A DNA stretch of 64,000 nt from Enterococcus thailandicus (lineage in GTDB: Bacteria; Bacillota; Bacilli; Lactobacillales; Enterococcaceae): the NCBI RefSeq assembly GCF_001886265.1, contig NZ_JXLE01000011.1, forward strand, positions 32,940 to 96,939, written 5' to 3'. A program made the translations under genes and the position numbers. Shown piece by piece: positions 7,447 through 16,896 of the stretch. The notes below the pieces were generated by a model that worked only from the letters and a program-made list of their open reading frames with translations, made no database searches and had not been told where the DNA came from. Position 1 is the stretch's first letter. Each line of letters opens with the position of its first letter.

Positions 7447-8691
7447 ATGAAAGCAGAGATTATTGCAGTAGGAACAGAGCTACTTCTTGGTCAAGTGGTC
7501 AATACAAACGCAACTTTTTTGGCTGAGCAGTTAGCAGATCTTGGTATTGAAGTTTACTATCAGACAGTTGTTGGGGATAACAAACAAAGACTAGATGAGT
7601 TGATAGGCTTAGCAGAGTCACGAAGCGAGTTAATTATTTTGTGTGGTGGGTTAGGTCCTACAGAGGATGACTTAACCAAAGTAGTAACCGCTGACCATTT
7701 GGGGAAAGGGTTGGTTCAAGATAGAGAAGCCTATCAAAAATTATTAGAGTTTTTTGAAACAACCAAGCGTAAAATGACTGCGAATAATTTGCAACAGTCA
7801 CAAACTATTGAAGGAGGTATTGTTTTACCAAATCGTACAGGGCTAGCTGTTGGGACATTTATCCAAGAAAAATCTCATGCGTATATCCTACTCCCTGGGC
7901 CACCAAGTGAACTGAAACCAATGTTCATTGAGCAAGTGCGTCCATTATTGATCGAAAAATTTCCTTCGAAAGAAAAATTAATTTCACGCGTCTTACGTTT
8001 TTATGGCATTGGTGAATCACGATTAGTTACAGAGCTAGCCGAACTAATCTCAACACAAATTAATCCGACGATTGCACCCTATGCGAAACCCAATGAAGTT
8101 ACCTTACGTTTAACGGTTAAAACCAATGATATTCATGCCGGTAATCAAGCATTGCTTGCACTGGAAGAAAAAATTCAGGAACGGGTGGGCGAATATTTTT
8201 ATGGCTATGGAGATGATAATTCGTTAGAAAAAGTTGTGGTCGATTTGCTAAAAGAAAGAGGGAAAACAGTAACTGCTGCTGAAAGTTTAACTGCAGGAGA
8301 GTTTCAAGCAACATTAGGAAAACTTTCCGGTGTTTCTGAAGTTTTTCCTGGAGGATTCGTGACATACTCAGAAGAAACAAAAGCCGATTTTTTAAACATC
8401 GATCCTCAATTTCTGGAAAAATATGGAACTGTGAGTCAAGAGTGTGCCGAAAAAATGGCTGAGCAAGCAAGAAAGTTAGCGAAAACGGACTATGCGGTAT
8501 CGTTTACAGGCGTTGCAGGACCAGGTATGCTTGAAAACCAAGCCGTCGGAACAGTTTGGATTGCTGTAGCTTCAGCTGAGGAAGTAAGTGCAACTAAGTT
8601 TCAATTTACGCGCGGACGTGAAGCAATTCGTCGCAACTCGGTAATGGAAGGTCTGAATATGTTACGTAAGCGGATTTTAAGAAAAAAATAA
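7447..8691 (+). CDS. cinA: CinA family protein (competence/damage-inducible; NMN deamidase domain)
   Basis: 414 residues. The N-terminal MoaB/MogA-like domain (about residues 1-170) has [18 protein letters not shown] and [13 protein letters not shown]. The C-terminal CinA/PncC domain (about 255-410) has [16 protein letters not shown] and SFTGVAGPG. The C-terminal domain of CinA proteins deamidates nicotinamide mononucleotide in pyridine nucleotide recycling. In naturally competent streptococci CinA is co-expressed with RecA and helps place it at the membrane. It lies just upstream of recA with no terminator between, although recA also has its own promoter. Confidence 0.93.
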   Translation: MKAEIIAVGTELLLGQVVNTNATFLAEQLADLGIEVYYQTVVGDNKQRLDELIGLAESRSELIILCGGLGPTEDDLTKVVTADHLGKGLVQDREAYQKLLEFFETTKRKMTANNLQQSQTIEGGIVLPNRTGLAVGTFIQEKSHAYILLPGPPSELKPMFIEQVRPLLIEKFPSKEKLISRVLRFYGIGESRLVTELAELISTQINPTIAPYAKPNEVTLRLTVKTNDIHAGNQALLALEEKIQERVGEYFYGYGDDNSLEKVVVDLLKERGKTVTAAESLTAGEFQATLGKLSGVSEVFPGGFVTYSEETKADFLNIDPQFLEKYGTVSQECAEKMAEQARKLAKTDYAVSFTGVAGPGMLENQAVGTVWIAVASAEEVSATKFQFTRGREAIRRNSVMEGLNMLRKRILRKK

Positions 8692-8695
8692 AATG

Positions 8696-8709
8696 CGAAT
8701 ATTTGTTCG
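8696..8709 (+). promoter_or_regulatory. LexA (SOS) box upstream of recA
   Basis: CGAAT-ATTT-GTTCG matches the Gram-positive LexA/DinR consensus CGAAC-N4-GTTCG at 9 of 10 positions. It ends 7 bases before the recA -35, where LexA would block the promoter. Confidence 0.8.
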
Positions 8710-8716
8710 GTTTTTC

Positions 8717-8745
8717 TTGCTTTTTAATTCTAAAACCGCTATGAT
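8717..8745 (+). promoter_or_regulatory. recA promoter
   Basis: TTGCTT (8717-8722), a 17-base spacer, then TATGAT (8740-8745). Confidence 0.75.
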
Positions 8746-8795
8746 AATTGTATTGAAATGACGTTGTTAATGTGAATATAAGGAGGATTATCGTA

Positions 8796-9842
8796 TTGGC
8801 AGATGATCGTAAAGCGGCCTTAGATGCTGCGTTAAAGAAAATTGAAAAAAGTTATGGTAAAGGTTCTATTATGAAATTGGGCGAGAAAATCGACCAACAA
8901 ATCTCAACAATTCCAAGTGGTTCACTTGCTTTAGATGTAGCATTGGGAGTAGGTGGTTATCCACGAGGAAGAATCATCGAAGTTTACGGGCCAGAAAGTT
9001 CTGGTAAAACAACGGTTGCACTTCATGCAATTGCCGAAGTACAAAAAAATGGTGGGACAGCAGCCTTTATTGATGCTGAACACGCATTGGATCCTCAATA
9101 TGCCCAAAAATTAGGCGTTAATATCGATGAATTGTTGTTATCACAACCAGATACAGGTGAACAAGGATTAGAGATTGCTGATGCATTGGTTTCAAGTGGT
9201 GCAGTAGATATCGTTGTTGTCGATTCAGTAGCAGCGTTAGTTCCGCGAGCAGAAATTGATGGTGAAATGGGTGACGCTCACGTTGGATTACAAGCTCGTT
9301 TGATGTCCCAAGCTTTGCGTAAATTATCAGGTTCAATTAATAAAACAAAAACAATTGCGATTTTTATCAACCAAATTCGTGAAAAAGTAGGCGTAATGTT
9401 TGGTAACCCAGAAGTAACACCTGGGGGACGTGCATTGAAGTTCTATGCAACGATTCGTTTAGAAGTACGTCGTGCAGAACAATTGAAACAAGGGACAGAT
9501 ATTGTCGGAAACCGTACGAAAATTAAGGTAGTTAAAAACAAAGTTGCACCACCATTTAAAGTAGCAGAAGTTGATGTAATGTATGGACTAGGAATCTCAC
9601 AAGAGGGAGAACTACTTGATATGGCGGTAGAAAAAGATATCGTTGATAAAAGTGGTGCTTGGTATTCATATAAAGAAGATCGTATCGGCCAAGGACGCGA
9701 AAATGCAAAAATTTATATGTCTACTCACCCAGAAATGATGAATGAAATTTCTGGCTTGGTTCGCGAAGCTTATGGAATTGGTGAAGGTATTGAAACAGAG
9801 GAAAAACCTGAACAGGAAGAATTACCTTTAACAGAAGAATAA
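8796..9842 (+). CDS. recA: Recombinase RecA
   Basis: 348 residues. It forms ATP-dependent filaments on single-stranded DNA, catalyses strand exchange and triggers LexA self-cleavage. The Walker A motif is GPESSGKTT, the Walker B strand [11 protein letters not shown], loop 2 follows [17 protein letters not shown], and the C-terminal tail is acidic ([14 protein letters not shown]). The start is a TTG at 8796, with AGGAGG nine bases upstream and the family-typical [20 protein letters not shown] after it. The ATG at 8772 is upstream of that ribosome site and unlikely. SOS control is indicated by the LexA box at 8696-8709. Confidence 0.98.
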   Translation: MADDRKAALDAALKKIEKSYGKGSIMKLGEKIDQQISTIPSGSLALDVALGVGGYPRGRIIEVYGPESSGKTTVALHAIAEVQKNGGTAAFIDAEHALDPQYAQKLGVNIDELLLSQPDTGEQGLEIADALVSSGAVDIVVVDSVAALVPRAEIDGEMGDAHVGLQARLMSQALRKLSGSINKTKTIAIFINQIREKVGVMFGNPEVTPGGRALKFYATIRLEVRRAEQLKQGTDIVGNRTKIKVVKNKVAPPFKVAEVDVMYGLGISQEGELLDMAVEKDIVDKSGAWYSYKEDRIGQGRENAKIYMSTHPEMMNEISGLVREAYGIGEGIETEEKPEQEELPLTEE

Positions 9843-9856
9843 TGAATTTGACTTTC

Positions 9857-9888
9857 AAAGGTCGGGACAAACTGTCTCGACCTTTTTT
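9857..9888 (+). terminator. Intrinsic terminator after recA (GGGACA type)
   Basis: AAAGGTCGGGACA (9857-9869), loop AAC, TGTCTCGACCTTT (9873-9885), then T residues. It contains one G-U pair. Confidence 0.9.
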
Positions 9889-10183
9889 GTCGAGGGTGAA
9901 ACTAGAAGTTAGAGTTTTTATCAAGAGTAAGAGGTTTTCTCAAAAATAAAAGAACATTTGTAATCGTTAATTTATATTTATAGGACAATTTGCATTCGGA
10001 TATAACAGTTGCGGTTATCTAGTTCAACGGAAATAATCGAAAACTTGACTTTTATCTGTGAAAAGAAAAAAGGATTAAGTCTAGCGAATAAACCAAGTGC
10101 TATCAAGACCTCTTTCTGTCGGTAATGATAAAAAACCACCGTTTAATATAAAATTAGAAAGCAGTTTCTTTGTTTATTTAAAG
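9889..10183. other. Gene-free AT-rich stretch between recA and rny
   Basis: About 295 bases with no credible reading frame, no tRNA-like cloverleaf and no strong hairpin. It runs up to the rny promoter. I cannot exclude a small RNA but see no promoter-terminator pair to support one. Confidence 0.6.
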
Positions 10184-10212
10184 TTGACACTAAGGGGTAC
10201 AAACATTAGAAT
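10184..10212 (+). promoter_or_regulatory. rny promoter
   Basis: A consensus TTGACA (10184-10189), a 17-base spacer and TAGAAT (10207-10212). The predicted start near 10219 gives a leader of about 110 bases. Confidence 0.85.
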
Positions 10213-10235
10213 AAACTTGTGTACTTTTTGTGCAC

Positions 10236-10278
10236 ATATGCAAGTAGGCATATTGATAAGATTAAAATAGTTTATCAG
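10236..10278 (+). promoter_or_regulatory. Two adjacent hairpins in the rny leader
   Basis: ATATGC (10236-10241) pairs with GCATAT (10248-10253); directly after it TGATAA (10254-10259) pairs with TTATCA (10273-10278). The two stems are contiguous. Confidence 0.45.
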
Positions 10279-10328
10279 AAAAACTACGTGATTGATAAAA
10301 TGAAAAAGATAGTATGGAGGTGGATTTT

Positions 10329-11885
10329 ATGGTATTCAACATTCTCCTCGCTATCATCGGTTTAATTGTCGGTCTTGGTTTAGGGTTGGTCGTTGCGAAG
10401 TCACGTCACGAAAAAGAGATAGCTGGTGCAAAAACATCAGCTGTGGGTATTATCGACAGTGCAAAGAAAGAAGCAGAGACTCTAAAAAAAGAAGCATTGT
10501 TGGAAGCTAAGGAAGAAAATCAGAAATATCGTTCTGAAGTTGAAAGTGAGCTGAGAGAAAGCAAATTAGAATTAAAATCTCAAGAAAATCGATTGATTCA
10601 ACGTGAACAAACATTGAATCGTAAAGATGACTCATTGGAAAAACGTGAGAACTCACTTGAAAGCAAAGAAGAAATACTTAGTTCAAAACAGCAATTAATT
10701 GAAGAGCGAGAACAAGACGTTGAAAAATTGATTGAAGATCAACAAAAAGAGTTAGAGAAAATTGCTGGTTTATCTAAAGAAGATGCAAAGGATGTTATCA
10801 TGAAGTCAACCGAGGAAGAGTTGAATCATGAGTTAACTGTTATGGTGAAAGAATCTGAACAGCGTGCAAAAGAAGAGGCTGATCGTAAAGCGAAGAACTT
10901 GCTTTCATTAGCTATTCAACGTTGCGCGGCAGATCAAGTTTCTGAAACCACAGTATCAGTTGTTACTTTGCCAAATGATGAGATGAAAGGTCGCATTATT
11001 GGTAGAGAAGGTCGTAACATTCGCACATTAGAAACACTAACAGGAATTGATTTGATTATCGATGACACTCCTGAAGCAGTTGTTCTTTCTGGTTTTGATC
11101 CAATTCGGAGAGAAATCGCAAGAATGACGTTGGAAAAATTAATTCAAGATGGGCGTATCCATCCAGCTCGTATTGAAGAAATGGTTGAAAAATCACGTAA
11201 AGAAATGGATGAACGTATTCGCGAATATGGAGAAGAGGCTGCGTTTGAAGTTGGTGCACATACACTCCATCCAGATTTAATTAAGATTTTGGGACGGTTA
11301 CGTTTTAGAACAAGTTATGGTCAAAATGTGTTGAAACATTCAGTGGAAGTTGCTAAACTATCTGGAATTTTAGCTGCAGAATTAGGCGAAGATATCCAAT
11401 TAGCTAAACGAGCAGGCTTGCTACATGATATTGGGAAAGCACTTGACCATGAAATTGAAGGTTCTCATGTTGAGATTGGTGCAGAATTAGCTGCCAAATA
11501 CAAAGAAAATCCAGTGGTTATCAATGCGATTGCTTCTCACCATGGTGATGTGGAAGCGACATCGGTTATTTCAGTACTTGTTGCTGCAGCCGATGCTTTA
11601 TCAGCCGCTCGACCTGGTGCACGAAGCGAATCTTTAGAAAACTATATTCGTCGTCTTCAAAACTTAGAAAATATTTCTAATAGTTTTGCCGGCGTAGATT
11701 CAAGTTTTGCTGTACAAGCAGGACGTGAAGTACGTGTAATGGTAAAACCTGAAGAAATTTCTGACTTAGAAGCAGTTCGTTTGGTTAGAGATATTCGTAA
11801 GCGAATTGAAGAAGAATTAGATTATCCTGGACACATTAAAGTAACTGTTATTCGCGAAACACGAGCAACAGATTACGCTAAATAA
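10329..11885 (+). CDS. rny: Ribonuclease Y
   Basis: 518 residues, matching the family's usual ~520. It is the membrane-anchored endoribonuclease that starts mRNA decay in many Firmicutes. The N-terminal transmembrane segment is about residues 1-22 ([19 protein letters not shown]). A long charged coiled coil runs to about 200, then a KH RNA-binding domain with [13 protein letters not shown], and an HD metal-dependent domain with [13 protein letters not shown] and ASHHGD. ATG 10329 is chosen because GGAGGTGG lies just upstream; the ATG at 10314 overlaps that site. The gene has its own promoter and leader and ends in a terminator shared with proC. Confidence 0.97.
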   Translation: MVFNILLAIIGLIVGLGLGLVVAKSRHEKEIAGAKTSAVGIIDSAKKEAETLKKEALLEAKEENQKYRSEVESELRESKLELKSQENRLIQREQTLNRKDDSLEKRENSLESKEEILSSKQQLIEEREQDVEKLIEDQQKELEKIAGLSKEDAKDVIMKSTEEELNHELTVMVKESEQRAKEEADRKAKNLLSLAIQRCAADQVSETTVSVVTLPNDEMKGRIIGREGRNIRTLETLTGIDLIIDDTPEAVVLSGFDPIRREIARMTLEKLIQDGRIHPARIEEMVEKSRKEMDERIREYGEEAAFEVGAHTLHPDLIKILGRLRFRTSYGQNVLKHSVEVAKLSGILAAELGEDIQLAKRAGLLHDIGKALDHEIEGSHVEIGAELAAKYKENPVVINAIASHHGDVEATSVISVLVAAADALSAARPGARSESLENYIRRLQNLENISNSFAGVDSSFAVQAGREVRVMVKPEEISDLEAVRLVRDIRKRIEEELDYPGHIKVTVIRETRATDYAK

Positions 11886-11926
11886 AAAAACGACCAATGA
11901 CTATTTTAGTCATTGGTCGTTTTTTC
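11885..11926. terminator. Bidirectional terminator between rny and proC
   Basis: AAACGACCAATGACTA pairs with TAGTCATTGGTCGTTT around a three-base loop, with A and T runs on the flanks. Confidence 0.9.
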
Positions 11927-11927
11927 A

Positions 11928-12743
11928 TTATTGTTGATTTTTTTGTGCAAGCATTTCTTGATCTTTTTCAATGGTAGTATTGATTCCCTTGATGATTGCT
12001 GGAATAAACCCAGCTTCTTCAAGTGCAACGACCCCGGCAACTGTTGTTCCTCCTGGAGAGGAAACTTGGTCAACTAATTCCCAAGGATTTTCATTGCTCT
12101 CAAGGAATTTTTCGCACGAACCTAAAATTGCTTTGGCAGAGATTTCGGTGGCTAATTTTTTTGGTAAGCCATTGAACACCCCGGCTCTTCCCATAGCGTC
12201 AATGAGCATGTAAACAAATGCAGGAGAACTTCCAGCCAAGCCAATAAAAGCACTAAAATCTGCTTCGGCTAAAGGATAGACGCTCCCGATTGCTTCAAAG
12301 ATTCGTGTTGCGTGTGCGAATTGTTCTTCGGTAGCAACAGAATTTTTACAAATGGCAGAAACTCCGGCACCAACGCTGACATTGACATTTGGCATGACGC
12401 GAATTATCGCAGCTTGCGAGCTATTTAAGGCTGTTTCAAGATCATTTAAAGTTGTGCCAGATGCAATAGAAATAAAAAGAATTTTTTGACTATAGTCTTG
12501 TAGTTCATGAAGTACGGTTGAAATAATTTTAGGTTTTACTGCGAGTAGAAGAATGTCTACTTGTTCAGCGACTTCTTGATTTGTTTGACAAGCAGTGACT
12601 CCTGTTTGCTTGGCAAAGGCTTGTGCGTTTTCAAAATGGCCACTCGAAACAAAAATTTCATCTTTTGAAAAAGTTTCTTTTTCAAGTAGCCCACGAATAA
12701 TTGCTTGTGCCATATTTCCTGTTCCAATAAATCCAATGTTCAT
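11928..12743 (-). CDS. proC: Pyrroline-5-carboxylate reductase
   Basis: 271 residues. It reduces 1-pyrroline-5-carboxylate to proline with NAD(P)H, the last step of proline synthesis. The N-terminal Rossmann motif GFIGTGNMAQAI is at residues 4-15. The conserved RVMPN follows, and the dimerisation domain carries GLAGSSPAFVYMLIDAM and the family signature around QVSSPGGTTVAGV (about residues 221-233). GGAGG lies on the minus strand just upstream of ATG 12743. proA/proB are not in the window, so it is a lone biosynthetic gene convergent with rny and divergent from mprF. Confidence 0.95.
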   Translation of the reverse strand: MNIGFIGTGNMAQAIIRGLLEKETFSKDEIFVSSGHFENAQAFAKQTGVTACQTNQEVAEQVDILLLAVKPKIISTVLHELQDYSQKILFISIASGTTLNDLETALNSSQAAIIRVMPNVNVSVGAGVSAICKNSVATEEQFAHATRIFEAIGSVYPLAEADFSAFIGLAGSSPAFVYMLIDAMGRAGVFNGLPKKLATEISAKAILGSCEKFLESNENPWELVDQVSSPGGTTVAGVVALEEAGFIPAIIKGINTTIEKDQEMLAQKNQQ

Positions 12744-12886
12744 TTTATTTCCTCCCTTTTGATTTTAGAATAGCTTTGTTTGTTAGGAATCGCAAGCAAC
12801 GTGCTAAGCAAAAGTGGAAAATTATAATTAAATAAGCTAACATTAGTGTTATGAAATGAAAGTACATGAGTTTGGAAGGTAAAAAT

Positions 12887-15460
12887 GTGAAAAATAAAAT
12901 ACAATTGATTCTTCAATGGATGAAAAGTCATAGTTTGATTTTAAAATTGATTTTTTTTGGTTCAGTATTAGTCTTTGTCGCGAATCAGGTTGCTAATATC
13001 GCAAATGGTATGAGTTGGCAAGATATTTTGGAAACAATGGATAAGCAGAATCACCTAACAATTGTTTTAATGACGTTGCTTGGATTACTGGGTGTGTTAC
13101 CAATGCTTTTATATGATTGGGTGACACTTAGAGTATTGGAAAAGCAAGGAAAGCCTAAGATGCCAAGGCAAGAATTTTTTCTAGCGGCTTGGATTACGAA
13201 TACAATCAACAATTTGGCAGGATTTGGTGGTGTCGTGGGTGCAAGCTTGCGCGCTAATTTTTATGGTAAGCAGGCGGATCGAAAAAAGGTACTGGCAACT
13301 GTTTCAAAAGTAGCAGTCTTTATGATAACAGGTTTATCTGTGTGGTCGCTGTTCACTTTTGTGGATGTCTTTTTCATTCAAACAGAGAGTATTTTTCGAA
13401 GTTATTGGATTTGGTTACTAGGTGGAAGTTTTGTTGCACCGGTCATTTTCTTTTTTGCGTATCTTAAAAGAAGGACCTTGTTTTCAGAATTTTATCCAAA
13501 AGGCTTGGTGGGTTTATTTTTTGCCTCGTTTGGTCAGTGGACAGGTGCGCTAACCGTATTTCTATTAATTGGCAAGCTGATGGGAATCAACGTATCCCTT
13601 CATTCGATTTATCCCATGTTTATTGTGGCAACGCTGATAGGTATGTTAACGATGGTTCCGGGTGGTATGGGAACGTTTGACGTGTTGATGATTCTTGGTA
13701 TGAGTCAGTTAGCTGTTCGTCAAGATGTAGCAGTTGTTTGGTTATTGTATTATCGCCTATTTTATTATGTAGTGCCATTTTTAACAGGTATTCTTTTGTT
13801 TATCACGCATACTGGTGTGAAAGTGAACAGGTTTCTTGATAATATCCCACGGTTGTTTTTCCAAAAAGTGGCACATATCATTTTAGTTAGTGCTGTTTAT
13901 TTTGCGGGTATCATGATGGTTTTACTATCAACAATTACAAATTTATCTGCGATTAGTCGCCTATTTCAAATTTTGTTGCCTTTTTCATTTAATTTCTTAG
14001 ATCAGACACTCAACCTACTTGTCGGATTTTTACTGTTAGGCTTGGCTCGCGGTTTAGCGATGAAGGTGAAAAAAGCGTATTTGCCAACAATCACCTTGTT
14101 GATTTTTGGTATTTTAAATACGATTACTCGAACGTTGTCGTGGGAATTGATTTTAGTTTATGTCCTTATTTTGTTAGCAGTTTGGCTGGCACGCAAGGAG
14201 TTTTATCGCGAAAAATTTGTCTATTCTTGGGGAGCAATCGCTTTTGATGCTTGCTTATTCGGGTTCTTGTTTGTTGTTTATGCAATTGCAGGTTATCATA
14301 GTGGTCAATTTTGGGTAGGACGAATGACTGCGAACAATTTTATTCTGTTTCCTTCAGATGAGGTCTGGTTTTCTGGACTGGTTGGTTTAGGTATTTCGTT
14401 GTTAGCGCTGGTGGCGTTATATCAGTATTTATCTACGGCAACGGAGGAGCTTGGAACGGAGCTAGAGGCAGAGCGATTGGATCAGCTGATTGATCAATAT
14501 GGTGGAACAGCTTCTAGTCATTATTTGCAATTGTCGGGATATAAATATTTTTATTATCAAGAAGGTAGTAAGGATCAAGTAGTTTTTGGCTATCAGGTGA
14601 AGGGAAATAAATGCTTTGTGCTTGGAGATCCAATTGGTAATCCAGCTATGTGGCGAACGGCAACCAAAAGCTTTCTGAAAAAAGCTGATTGCTTAGGTTA
14701 TCAGCTGGCTTTTTATAAGGTGTCAGAAAAATATGTTGTGATGCTGCATGAAGTTGGGTTCCGTTTTGTTAAAGTAGGGGAAGCAGGGATTGCTGACTTA
14801 ACGATGGCAGATGTTCCTTGGCTGAATCAACAATTAGAATATCAACGATTAACAAATGAAGGCTATCATTTTACTTGGTATGATGAAATTCCTGAGGAAC
14901 TGCTTGCAACACTGGGAGAGGTGTCACATGCTTGGTTGAATGGCGAAACAGAGAAACATTTTTCTGTTGGCCGATTTGACAAAGAGTACGTGAAGACCAG
15001 TGGCGTGGGTGTTGTTCGAAAAGACCAACAAGTAGTTGGTTTTGTGACGGCACAACCGATGACACAAACACAAGCAGGATATGATTTGTTGCGAGTGTTG
15101 CCGGGAGAACCTGTCGCATTGAGTGACTACCTGTTAGCAAATTTGTTTGTTGTGTATCAAAAACAAGGCTACTTGGAAGCAAATCTTGGTCTAGCACCTT
15201 TGGCGAACGTTGGAGAAACAGATTTTTCATTTATTCAAGAAAAAATGATGAACATCGTTTATAATTATGGAAACTTTTTCTATGCTTTCCAAACGACTTA
15301 TGAAAGAAAATCAAGGTATGTCAGTCGTTGGGAAGGACGTTACTTTGCTTATATGAAAGGTAGCAATTTTGTATTCGCAACTCTTCAATTATTTATTCTG
15401 ATTGGTCGCGGGAAAGGGAAAAATCCAAGCTTAGCTCAAGAAGTCTTGACTGAACTATAA
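12887..15460 (+). CDS. mprF: Phosphatidylglycerol lysyltransferase/flippase MprF
   Basis: 857 residues. The N-terminal two thirds hold about 12-14 membrane helices (flippase domain, including MVPGGMGTFDVLMILG). The C-terminal third (from about residue 540) is the cytosolic DUF2156 GNAT-like synthase, with YQVKGNKCFVLGDPIGNP and EAGIADL. MprF moves lysine (or another amino acid) from aminoacyl-tRNA to phosphatidylglycerol and flips the product outward, lowering surface charge and sensitivity to cationic peptides and daptomycin. GTG 12887 is preferred, with GGAAGG 7 bases upstream; ATG 12866, seven codons earlier, has only a weak site. Enterococci often carry two mprF genes; which one this is cannot be told here. 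Confidence 0.93.
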   Translation: MKNKIQLILQWMKSHSLILKLIFFGSVLVFVANQVANIANGMSWQDILETMDKQNHLTIVLMTLLGLLGVLPMLLYDWVTLRVLEKQGKPKMPRQEFFLAAWITNTINNLAGFGGVVGASLRANFYGKQADRKKVLATVSKVAVFMITGLSVWSLFTFVDVFFIQTESIFRSYWIWLLGGSFVAPVIFFFAYLKRRTLFSEFYPKGLVGLFFASFGQWTGALTVFLLIGKLMGINVSLHSIYPMFIVATLIGMLTMVPGGMGTFDVLMILGMSQLAVRQDVAVVWLLYYRLFYYVVPFLTGILLFITHTGVKVNRFLDNIPRLFFQKVAHIILVSAVYFAGIMMVLLSTITNLSAISRLFQILLPFSFNFLDQTLNLLVGFLLLGLARGLAMKVKKAYLPTITLLIFGILNTITRTLSWELILVYVLILLAVWLARKEFYREKFVYSWGAIAFDACLFGFLFVVYAIAGYHSGQFWVGRMTANNFILFPSDEVWFSGLVGLGISLLALVALYQYLSTATEELGTELEAERLDQLIDQYGGTASSHYLQLSGYKYFYYQEGSKDQVVFGYQVKGNKCFVLGDPIGNPAMWRTATKSFLKKADCLGYQLAFYKVSEKYVVMLHEVGFRFVKVGEAGIADLTMADVPWLNQQLEYQRLTNEGYHFTWYDEIPEELLATLGEVSHAWLNGETEKHFSVGRFDKEYVKTSGVGVVRKDQQVVGFVTAQPMTQTQAGYDLLRVLPGEPVALSDYLLANLFVVYQKQGYLEANLGLAPLANVGETDFSFIQEKMMNIVYNYGNFFYAFQTTYERKSRYVSRWEGRYFAYMKGSNFVFATLQLFILIGRGKGKNPSLAQEVLTEL

Positions 15461-15496
15461 ATAGGTAATGAGAATAAAAATCGATTTGAAAGATTG

Positions 15497-15534
15497 AGAG
15501 GATAAGAATGAATAACGTCTTATCCTCTTTTTTT
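15497..15534 (+). terminator. Intrinsic terminator after mprF
   Basis: AGAGGATAAG (15497-15506) pairs with CTTATCCTCT (15519-15528), then a T run. Confidence 0.9.
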
Positions 15535-15641
15535 CTTTTTGCTTCAGTTGAAATAGGAATTTAAGGCGGAAGTTAGCTATACTTTTATTTTCCCCTATGA
15601 TAGAATACTTTCGACTTAGACTTTTCGAATGGGTGAGAGGT

Positions 15642-16493
15642 ATGGAACTAATTGAAAAAGCACCAGCCAAAATAAATTTAGGATTGGATGTATTATATAA
15701 ACGGCCAGATGGGTACCATGAACTTGAGATGGTTATGTCGAGTGTGGACTTAGCAGATCATTTGATTTTTGAAGAATTACCTGAAGATCAAATCGTGGTG
15801 GAAACAAATAAAGCTTTCTTGCCTGTAGATCAACGAAATAATGTCTATCAAGCAGCCGTATTACTGAAAAATAAATTTAATATCAAAAAAGGCGTTAAAA
15901 TCGTTGTTCAAAAAAATATCCCAGTGGCTGCTGGCCTAGGTGGAGGCAGTACTGATTGTGCCGCAGCCTTGCGCGGAATCAATCAATTATGGGATTTGGG
16001 CTGTTCCTTAGAAGAATTAGCAGCAATCGGCTTAGAAGTTGGTACAGATGTTCCTTACTGTGTATATGGGAATACGGCATTTATTGGTGGTAAGGGTGAG
16101 GAAGTAAAACTTATTCCATCTATGCCACAGTGTTGGGTTATTCTAGTCAAACCAAGAATGAGTGTTTCTACACGAACAGTGTTTAGAGATCTTGACACGC
16201 AATCCATTCAGCATCAGGACGTCGCTGGATTGGTGGAAGCAATCCAACAACAAGACTATCAACAAATGATTCAAAAAATGGGAAACAGTTTAGAAGATGT
16301 GACTGGGAAAAGGCATCCTGTCATTCATCAGATCAAAGAACGAATGATTAAATATGGAGCGGACGTGGCTTTGATGAGCGGTAGTGGACCAACAGTTTTT
16401 GGTTTGTGCCAACACTATTCGAGAGCACAGCGAGTATATAATGGATTAAAAGGGTTTTGTGATGAAGTTTATCTTGTACGCACATTGCGTTAA
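15642..16493 (+). CDS. ispE: 4-diphosphocytidyl-2-C-methyl-D-erythritol kinase
   Basis: 283 residues, a GHMP-family kinase. It phosphorylates CDP-methylerythritol in the MEP isoprenoid route. The N-terminal KAPAKINLGLDVLYKRPDGYHEL and the ATP loop PVAAGLGGGSTDCAAAL (about residues 97-113) are clear, as is the C-terminal LMSGSGPTVFGL. ATG 15642 follows GAGAGG; the upstream in-frame ATG at 15597 has no ribosome site. Enterococci are known for the mevalonate route, and many species still keep an ispE homologue whose role is unclear without the rest of the MEP pathway; no other MEP gene lies in this window. Confidence 0.92.
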   Translation: MELIEKAPAKINLGLDVLYKRPDGYHELEMVMSSVDLADHLIFEELPEDQIVVETNKAFLPVDQRNNVYQAAVLLKNKFNIKKGVKIVVQKNIPVAAGLGGGSTDCAAALRGINQLWDLGCSLEELAAIGLEVGTDVPYCVYGNTAFIGGKGEEVKLIPSMPQCWVILVKPRMSVSTRTVFRDLDTQSIQHQDVAGLVEAIQQQDYQQMIQKMGNSLEDVTGKRHPVIHQIKERMIKYGADVALMSGSGPTVFGLCQHYSRAQRVYNGLKGFCDEVYLVRTLR

Positions 16494-16551
16494 AGCTTAA
16501 GTGAATTTCGGAAAAGATTTTTGTAGTCGATTTAATAACTGAGAAGTAATT

Positions 16552-16603
16552 AAAAAGCATATAAGTTTAGTTTTCTTTTGCGGCTAAACTTATGTGCTTT
16601 TTT
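16552..16603 (+). terminator. Intrinsic terminator after ispE
   Basis: GCATATAAGTTTAG (16557-16570) pairs with CTAAACTTATGTGC (16584-16597) with one G-U pair, then a T run. Confidence 0.88.
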
Positions 16604-16811
16604 CTATTCCAGGGAAATGGTGGAAGCATGACCTTTATCCAATTGTAACAATTCATGGGATCACCCCTTTCGTAAAGTTTGCGCCATTTTATCTGAGAAT
16701 AGAATGATGGTCTAGTTGCTGAAAAGAAAGCCTATTCTATGAAAAAGTATTCAAGTGTTTTACGGTTTACTTCTAAATATGCGTTGTAAATCAGAAATTT
16801 TCCGAATCCTA
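16604..16811. other. Non-coding stretch upstream of the adc promoter
   Basis: No gene seen. The only ordered element is a 13-base palindrome AATTGTAACAATT at 16641-16653, whose role I cannot assign. Confidence 0.5.
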
Positions 16812-16840
16812 TTGACTGCGATTTTTTATTTTGATACATT
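16812..16840 (+). promoter_or_regulatory. adcA promoter
   Basis: TTGACT (16812-16817), a 17-base spacer, TACATT (16835-16840); predicted start near 16847. Confidence 0.65.
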
Positions 16841-16853
16841 AGTCCACGTTGAC

Positions 16854-16873
16854 AAATCGTAAAATTCCGATTT
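16854..16873 (+). promoter_or_regulatory. Zur-like operator upstream of adcA
   Basis: AAATCG (16854-16859) and CGATTT (16868-16873) form an inverted repeat around TAAAATTC. The whole resembles the Bacillus Zur box, AAATCGTAATnATTACGATTT, but is one base shorter with one substitution. It lies just past the predicted transcript start, where a repressor would block. The AdcR consensus TTAACnnGTTAA is not seen. Confidence 0.5.
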
Positions 16874-16896
16874 GCTATTTTAGAAAGGGGTAAACA

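Noticed and set aside
9889..10183. Possible small RNA (6S-like) between recA and rny
   Set aside because: No promoter-terminator pair and no long-range pairing could be found by eye.
16849..16881. Second adcA promoter, TTGACA with TATTTT
   Set aside because: The spacer would be 21 bases; the pair at 16812-16840 has 17.
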